Part shown: positions 61,377-64,000 of the stretch, piece by piece | Layout: the number at the start of each line of letters is the position of its first letter | Position numbering within the stretch: position 1 is the first letter of the stretch | Assembly: GCA_046483385.1 (NCBI GenBank) | Contig: JAWODG010000069.1 | Coordinates: 1-64,000 of the forward strand | Length of the DNA: 64,000 nucleotides | Reading direction: 5' to 3' | Source of the DNA: B1Sed10-231 sp046483385 | GTDB lineage: Bacteria > Planctomycetota > Brocadiia > SM23-32 | Position numbers and translations under genes: made by a program | The notes under the pieces: generated by a model | What the model was told of the DNA's origin: nothing | Database searches by the model: none | What the model saw: only the letters and a program-made list of their open reading frames with translations

Positions 61377-62723
61377 TTACCCGTCTTCCTTGATCCACTT
61401 GGCGATGTCCCGCACGACGACTTCCGAGACGTTGGCCGGTTCCTGGTATTCCGATGGCGTGCTGCGGCCCTGTCCGGAGACGAACAGGTGGTTCAGGTGG
61501 GGGTAGTCACGGCAGGTGGCGTTGGGGCGGCCGGCGAGCGCCTCCTTCCAGCGCTCGAACTCCGCCTCGGTGACCTGGTAGTCCCGTCCGCCGTGCAGCA
61601 CGAGCAGCGGACGCTCCATCCGGGCGGCCGCCCGGGGCGGGTCGTAGTCGCGCAGGTCGAGCCAGTACTTCGCGGAGGCGCCGAGCAGCATCTGCCCCGA
61701 CTCCGCGTCGGACGGCTTCAGCTCTCTTATGCGTTCCACCTGGCGCCGGATCTGCTCGAGTTGCCCCTTCTCCTCCCCGGATATCTTGCCGTCGAGGCCG
61801 AAGACGTAGGAGGTCTGCTCCATGATGGCCTCCTCGATGCCGCGCGCCGGGGCCGCCATGGCGATGAAGCCGGCTATCGCGTCGTCCCCACGGGCGATAC
61901 GGGGCACCAGCATGCCGCCGAGGCTGTGCCCGAGCACGAAGATGCGCTCCGGATCGATGCGCTCGCGGCCGCGCAAGAGTTCCACGGCGGTCAGGACGTC
62001 GTCGACGACCTCCTCCTTGACGGTGAGGGCGGCCTGCTGCTGGAGCAGCTTCTGTCCGTGGGCGCGCGTGCGCTTCTCGTAGCGCAGAACGGCTATCCCG
62101 CGCGAGGCGAGCCCCTGGGCCAGGTCGCGGAACGGCTTGACGCCGCCCACGGTCTCGTCGCGGTCCTGCGGGCCGGAGCCGTGCACCAGCACGACCGCCG
62201 GGAACGGCCCCTCGCCCTTCGGCAGGGCCAGCGTGCCGGGCAGTGCCCACTCGCCCTCGCCGACGGTCACCTCGACCTCCTCGAACCGGTCGGGCTGCGC
62301 GTAGGGCGGCGGGCCGGCGACCCGCTGCGACTCACCGGGGAGGAACCAGAGGCCCGTGATGCGGTCCTCTCCGTCGAAGACCACCTTGACGTCGATGGTG
62401 GCGCGCTCGAACCGGGACGTGACGAAGACGGCGCGGTAGGGACCGGCCGGCTCCTGCCGCACGCCGGTGATCTGCCGGAGGGGGCCGACCTGGTCGGTCA
62501 GCAGGCTCCACGTCCCCCGCAGCTTCGCCTCGGGCATGGCGTTGCCCATGACGGGTCCGAAGCGGGCGGCGGCGTCGGCGAAGCGGCCCGCGTCCAGTTC
62601 CTGGACGAAAGCCTGCGCGTCGGCCTGGATGTCCGCCTCGGCGGTTTCGGCCTCCGGCGAGCCGGCACAGGCCTGGATGAGCGCAAGCGCGATGAGCAGC
62701 ACGAGGGCCGAGCGCGAGTGCAT
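61377..62723 (-). CDS. Alpha/beta-hydrolase lipoprotein with DUF3887-like N domain
   Basis: A 448-residue exported lipoprotein: start MHSRSALVLLIALALIQACAG has a GGGAG site and a lipobox-like LIQAC. Residues ~25-135 resemble DUF3887 (FVQELDAGRFADAAARFGPV). The hydrolase domain shows VVLVHGSGPQDRDET, the nucleophile elbow FVLGHSLGGML, and a dienelactone-hydrolase-like Asp in LLVLHGGRDYQV with a final His in YPHLNHLF. Members are usually annotated as esterases or peptidases of the BAAT/DLH type. A minus-strand TATACT lies upstream (62776-62771). Substrate unknown. Confidence 0.87.
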   Translation of the reverse strand: MHSRSALVLLIALALIQACAGSPEAETAEADIQADAQAFVQELDAGRFADAAARFGPVMGNAMPEAKLRGTWSLLTDQVGPLRQITGVRQEPAGPYRAVFVTSRFERATIDVKVVFDGEDRITGLWFLPGESQRVAGPPPYAQPDRFEEVEVTVGEGEWALPGTLALPKGEGPFPAVVLVHGSGPQDRDETVGGVKPFRDLAQGLASRGIAVLRYEKRTRAHGQKLLQQQAALTVKEEVVDDVLTAVELLRGRERIDPERIFVLGHSLGGMLVPRIARGDDAIAGFIAMAAPARGIEEAIMEQTSYVFGLDGKISGEEKGQLEQIRRQVERIRELKPSDAESGQMLLGASAKYWLDLRDYDPPRAAARMERPLLVLHGGRDYQVTEAEFERWKEALAGRPNATCRDYPHLNHLFVSGQGRSTPSEYQEPANVSEVVVRDIAKWIKEDG

Positions 62724-62820
62724 GGTGTTCTCCCTGTGGATTCTCGCATGTGTGCGCATCTTGAGCGTGCAGTATAGCAGTCGCGCGAGCGGTGTTCAGT
62801 GGTCAGTGAACGAGGTGACA

Positions 62821-62930
62821 GCCGAGGACGAGAACGAGATCGAGGACGAGGACGATCTGGTGATCCCCGGCGTTTCCGCATTTGCTTCGCATTTCCTGGT
62901 GTCTTCGTGTCTTTGTGTGAGTGTATGGTC
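62821..62930. repeat. Dispersed purine tract and partial CTTCGTGTCTTTGTG repeat
   Basis: 62821-62856 repeats the GAGGACGAG-type tract (CCGAGGACGAGAACGAGATC). 62898-62930 is a partial copy of the GTGTCTTCGTGTCTTTGTGT block. The remaining 62724-63003 spacer shows no gene. Confidence 0.45.
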
Positions 62931-63003
62931 GTTCTGTCGAAGGGGGCGGCGAGCGGACCAACCGGCGAGCCTTCTGTTGCTTTCGACCTCGCAGGCGTTG
63001 GGT

Positions 63004-63031
63004 TTGACAGCGGGGCGTTGTGTGCCATAAT
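63004..63031 (+). promoter_or_regulatory. Promoter of the terminal membrane-protein gene
   Basis: TTGACA (63004-63009), 16 bp, CATAAT (63026-63031, 5 of 6), 43 bp before the GTG start at 63074. Confidence 0.55.
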
Positions 63032-63073
63032 CGCGTGCAAGGTGGCTGGCAGCGGAGAGAAGGGAGGGATGCG

Positions 63074-64000
63074 GTGGACAGAGAGCAGCGCGTGGAGCTG
63101 GCCGTGCGGGTGGCCGGGATCGTCATCCTCTCGTTGAACGTCTTCAACCTGCTGACGAAGGATACTTCCGCCGATCCGTTCCTTACGCGCCGCACCGGCT
63201 TGGTCCTCCCGATCCTGCTTGGTGCTGCTCTGGCGTGTTTCTCCGGACGAATCTCGCGGTTCCTTACCCGGAGCGAAGCGGAACCGCCGTATACGCAAGA
63301 CAACCTGAAGCTCGGCTGCATATTCCTGAGTGTGCACTACGGGGTGTTCCTGCTCGGTGGCGTACTCGCACAACCGAACGGACTCCCGAAGATGCTTCCC
63401 GAGCTGATTGTTGGAGTTGGTTTCTGCTTGGTGTTGGCTCTCGGGGCTCGGTCGCTGGCGGCGAAATTCCAAGCCATGCGCCCCGACGAAGCGGGCATCG
63501 GGAGGCAGACTTTGGGCGCAACCCTGCCGTTGATAGGCATCAACGCGTCTTTTGCGGCATTGCTCGGTATAGTTGCCGCAGTAAGCTCTGTATTTCGAGG
63601 ATGGACGGGCGGACCACTCGGCGGGGGGGGTGAATGTAGTGCTCTTGACGGCTGGCGCCAGCGCGCCTTTTGCCATCCCCATAGCCGCAACCGCGCTGAG
63701 CCCATGGTTGCCGTTGCTGTACCGGGAAGGTGATGAGAAGGCAAGTTCGGGCGGGAGCGGCCTTTTCAGCCTCTCTCGTGGCCGCATCGTGCAGGTTGCC
63801 ATGTGCCTGGCGGCGGCCTTCGTATTCCTTTCTGATCTGCCCAGACTCATTCCCCCGTTGCCCCCCGGCGGTGCAGAGGCGCCGCTACCTGTTCGCAATC
63901 TGTTCGTGAGTCTAATCCTGGTGGGGGGCGTAGGGGCGGCCGTGCTCTTTGTGGTCGGTCGGGCGGGTCTGGCCCTCGGCCGCTGGCTCTACGGGGTGCC
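63074..64000 (+). pseudogene. Integral membrane protein gene, frameshifted at a G8 tract, runs off the window
   Basis: GTG 63074 (GGGAGGG upstream) opens a hydrophobic protein with helices at RVAGIVILSLNVFNLL, LVLPILLGAALACF, IFLSVHYGVFLLGGVLA, LIVGVGFCLVLALGA and INASFAALLGIVAAVSSVF. The frame ends at 63733 after a hydrophilic, implausible tail that begins right after eight Gs (63623-63630). Shifting frame there by removing one G continues with VNVVLLTAGASAPFAIPIAA, further helices such as IVQVAMCLAAAFVFLSDLP, and stays open to the window end. So the gene is frameshifted, phase-variable, or carries a sequencing error. No family recognised. Confidence 0.6.

Overview
The window is GC-rich, densely coded bacterial DNA with about fifty genes. 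It has no rRNA, recognisable tRNA, CRISPR array, prophage or full insertion sequence. LpxB (lipid A synthesis), HlyD/MacB-type export genes and lipoprotein signals show a Gram-negative envelope. Several sulfatases, large exported glycoside hydrolases, a GH78-type rhamnosidase, uroporphyrinogen-decarboxylase-like and xylose-isomerase-like proteins, a DUF6599-type domain and several dispersed intergenic repeat families together resemble Planctomycetota/PVC-group or Hydrogenedentota-like genomes. This placement is inference from gene content. Superoxide reductase, rubrerythrin, thiol peroxidase, a ferritin-loaded encapsulin and a polyferredoxin suggest an anaerobe or microaerophile with an oxygen-defence toolkit. 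Several promoters match TTGACA-N16-18-TATAAT closely, so a standard housekeeping sigma factor is likely.

Layout. 1-658 has no supported gene. tex (659-3244, minus) has a consensus promoter. A sulfatase and plsY follow on the plus strand (3726-5913), then an MDR oxidoreductase (minus). A long minus-strand run (15512 to 7136) holds ferredoxin, Hsp20, a LacD-like aldolase, thiol peroxidase, an AmmeMemoRadiSam radical SAM enzyme, a phosphoribosyltransferase, a DUF255 thioredoxin-fold protein, a DUF2156 protein and a DHH phosphoesterase. The last six form a tight operon. Superoxide reductase, a lipoprotein esterase, a transglutaminase, a fused NapH/NapG-like polyferredoxin and lpxB follow.

22771-27010 is a plus-strand operon: a membrane-anchored protein, an ECF sigma factor, a zinc-finger anti-sigma factor, a Spy/CpxP-like protein and two exported proteins. 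Those two carry five copies of a ~50-residue module, and the second ends in a long arginine-rich tail. It looks like a self-contained envelope-stress or metal-response system and is the best candidate for something not well described.

27219-37295 is a carbohydrate region with three sulfatases, a rhamnosidase, an M14-peptidase-like protein, a methyltransferase and a decayed gene. 37519-39339 encodes a DJ-1/PfpI protein, an encapsulated ferritin and its encapsulin shell. Two large secreted glycoside hydrolases (39424-42060 minus, 42564-47729 plus) and rubrerythrin follow.

48960-55235 holds a MobA-FdhD fusion translationally coupled to a MacB/HlyD-type export system, with a 177-bp inverted-repeat element inside the cluster. 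55605-59080 is an isomerase / UroD-like / sulfatase group. Immediately downstream sits a two-gene XRE-ImmA/IrrE plus PIN-like module, bracketed by a second partial copy of the sulfatase 3' end, which suggests insertion or duplication. The window ends with an alpha/beta hydrolase lipoprotein and a membrane-protein gene broken by a G8 tract.
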